From the NCBI GenBank assembly GCA_002118135.1, contig BDIU01000036.1, forward strand, positions 360,149-424,148: a stretch of 64,000 nt of DNA, read 5' to 3'. Shown piece by piece: positions 63,203 to 64,000 of the stretch (positions are counted from its first letter, which is position 1; each line of letters starts with the position of its first letter). This stretch comes from Trebouxia sp. TZW2008. Lineage: Eukaryota > Chlorophyta > Trebouxiophyceae > Trebouxiales > Trebouxiaceae. A program made the position numbers and the translations under genes. The notes under the pieces are model-generated. The model was not told the origin of the DNA. It did no database searches and saw nothing but the letters and a program-made list of their open reading frames with translations.

Positions 63203-63493
63203 GTAAGCCGCTTTTGCATGCATAGTTTGCCATACAAAGGCAGCCTGATCTTATGGCTCAAGACTGTTGTTGTCTAGTGTTGGCCAATGACCCAGATGCA
63301 GACCGCTTTGCTGCTGCTGAAAGAGAATCAGAGACAGGCAAGCTGCATCTGCATGCCTAATGTGCCATACAATTTTTGTATTACAAAAGCAGCCGTTTCG
63401 TACTGTGCAAGACTAGCCAATGAACCAGATGCAGAGCGGTTTGCTGCTGCAGAGCGGGAGTCAGGGACAGGCAAGCTACATCTACATGCCTAG
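63145..63493. repeat. Three tandem copies of the PGM2-like exon end carrying the metal-binding loop
   Basis: Units begin at 63145, 63280 and 63413 (spacing about 134 bp). Copy 1, in the real exon, reads [18 protein letters not shown] with donor GT. Copy 2 reads [18 protein letters not shown] and copy 3 NEPDAERFAAAERESGTG; in both the donor GT has become GC. Copy 3 has Asp-to-Glu changes in the metal loop. Confidence 0.9.
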
Positions 63494-63754
63494 CTGGCCT
63501 ACAGCTGAAACACATGCTCTACAGCCTTCTTGCACACGGCACTGTCAGCTGCCTGCTGTGCTGCTTGTCTTGCTTGTTGAGACTCTCCTGTATCTGACCA
63601 TTGGAAAGTCTCAACAAGTTGTACAAGCATCATAGCAAGCAGCTGACATTCGCTGCGTGCAAGGAGGCTCTGGAGCATCTCCTCAGGCGCAAACTTCGAC
63701 TGCTAGCTAGTCTGACAGAGTCATGGTATAATTTATGGTCATAGGAATTCACTG
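63226..63754. other. PGM2-like 3' flank or intron
   Basis: Apart from copies 2 and 3 of the exon end, one open plus-strand stretch 63650-63745 (FAACKEALEHLLRRKLRLLA) is seen after GCAAGCAG. It does not resemble the missing phosphomutase C-terminus and its phase could not be tied to exon 7. Confidence 0.35.
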
Positions 63755-64000
63755 CTATACACTGACAGCAGGGCTAGGACTGGTACTTGAGGTTGGTGTT
63801 TGTATGACGTTTGGTGCTGGCGACGGTGTTTGAGGAGATGACGCACGCTCTTGCAACAGATGCTGCATGTCCTTTTTCATATTGAAGTAGTCCCAAACGA
63901 AGAAAGCCGCAGAAGTTAGCAGCAGTAGTGGCGACCAGAAAGTTTTGCACCACTCCAGTACATGTGCATGTTCAAGCAAGTCTGTGAGGCGCAACAACGC
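63755..64000 (-). CDS. C-terminal part of a protein with one membrane span and Pro/Ser/Thr-rich tail
   Basis: Open minus-strand frame running off the right edge, stop at 63755-63757. It encodes a Leu/Glu-rich start, VLEWCKTFWSPLLLLTSAAF as a probable membrane span, a charged segment NMKKDMQHLLQERA, and a tail rich in Pro, Ser and Thr. Family not recognised. If real, it converges on the PGM2-like gene and argues that the latter ends before 63755. Confidence 0.45.
   Translation of the reverse strand, partial: ALLRLTDLLEHAHVLEWCKTFWSPLLLLTSAAFFVWDYFNMKKDMQHLLQERASSPQTPSPAPNVIQTPTSSTSPSPAVSV

Overview
This window looks like nuclear DNA from a green alga (Chlorophyta, quite possibly a trebouxiophyte-type lineage). 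The genes carry many short introns, almost all of the GT...TGCAG type. One gene encodes a nuclear PsbY precursor with two mature units, and the protein set is plant-like (HUA2-like, REF/SRPP-like, BIG-type ARF-GEF). There are no operons, ribosome-binding sites, CRISPR arrays, tRNAs or rRNAs. I rebuilt the gene models by hand by joining exons with matching phase; unless stated otherwise every junction keeps the reading frame. Family assignments rest on recognised motifs, not on database searches.

Layout, left to right. 1-2704 (+): 3' end of a BIG/Sec7-type ARF-GEF. 3250-3714 (-): small hypothetical, probably mitochondrial. 4027-6286 (+): tandem-rhodanese protein. 7081-8744 (-): REF/SRPP-like lipid-droplet protein. 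9625-10301 (+): ERF4/GOLGA7-like. 11068-13562 (-): seipin. 15098-20961 (-): Cid1/URT1-type terminal uridylyltransferase with a Gln-rich N-terminus. 22229-23066 (-): PsbY. 23992-31907 (-): LMBR1/LMBD2-type membrane protein with 14 exons. 32299-34463 (+): SAM-methyltransferase-fold protein. 34548-36378 (-): IQ-motif protein of the C11orf65/CXorf58 type. 36608-43885 (+): HUA2-like CID protein. 45303-47876 (-): TIM21/COA1-like mitochondrial protein. 48216-51822 (+): NSUN5-type rRNA m5C methyltransferase. 52628-53327 (-): small basic mitochondrial-type protein. 55342-56122 (+): unassigned exons. 56690-56797 (+): U6 snRNA. 56798-60344: gene-poor and repeat-rich. 60345-63202 (+): PGM2-like phosphomutase, incomplete. 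63755-64000 (-): 3' end of a membrane-anchored protein.

Two themes stand out. First, two lipid-droplet genes (REF/SRPP-like coat protein and seipin) lie about 2.3 kb apart on the same strand. Second, and most striking, at least four genes (uridylyltransferase, LMBD2, HUA2-like, PGM2-like) contain local tandem duplications of roughly 100-280 bp spacing that include a splice acceptor or donor plus the adjoining coding sequence. This leaves decoy exon ends, some with intact and some with decayed splice sites, inside the neighbouring introns. The introns also hold several minisatellites. Several gene pairs are head to head over 0.2-0.9 kb (LMBD2/methyltransferase, IQ protein/HUA2-like, TIM21-like/NSUN5) and probably share promoters.
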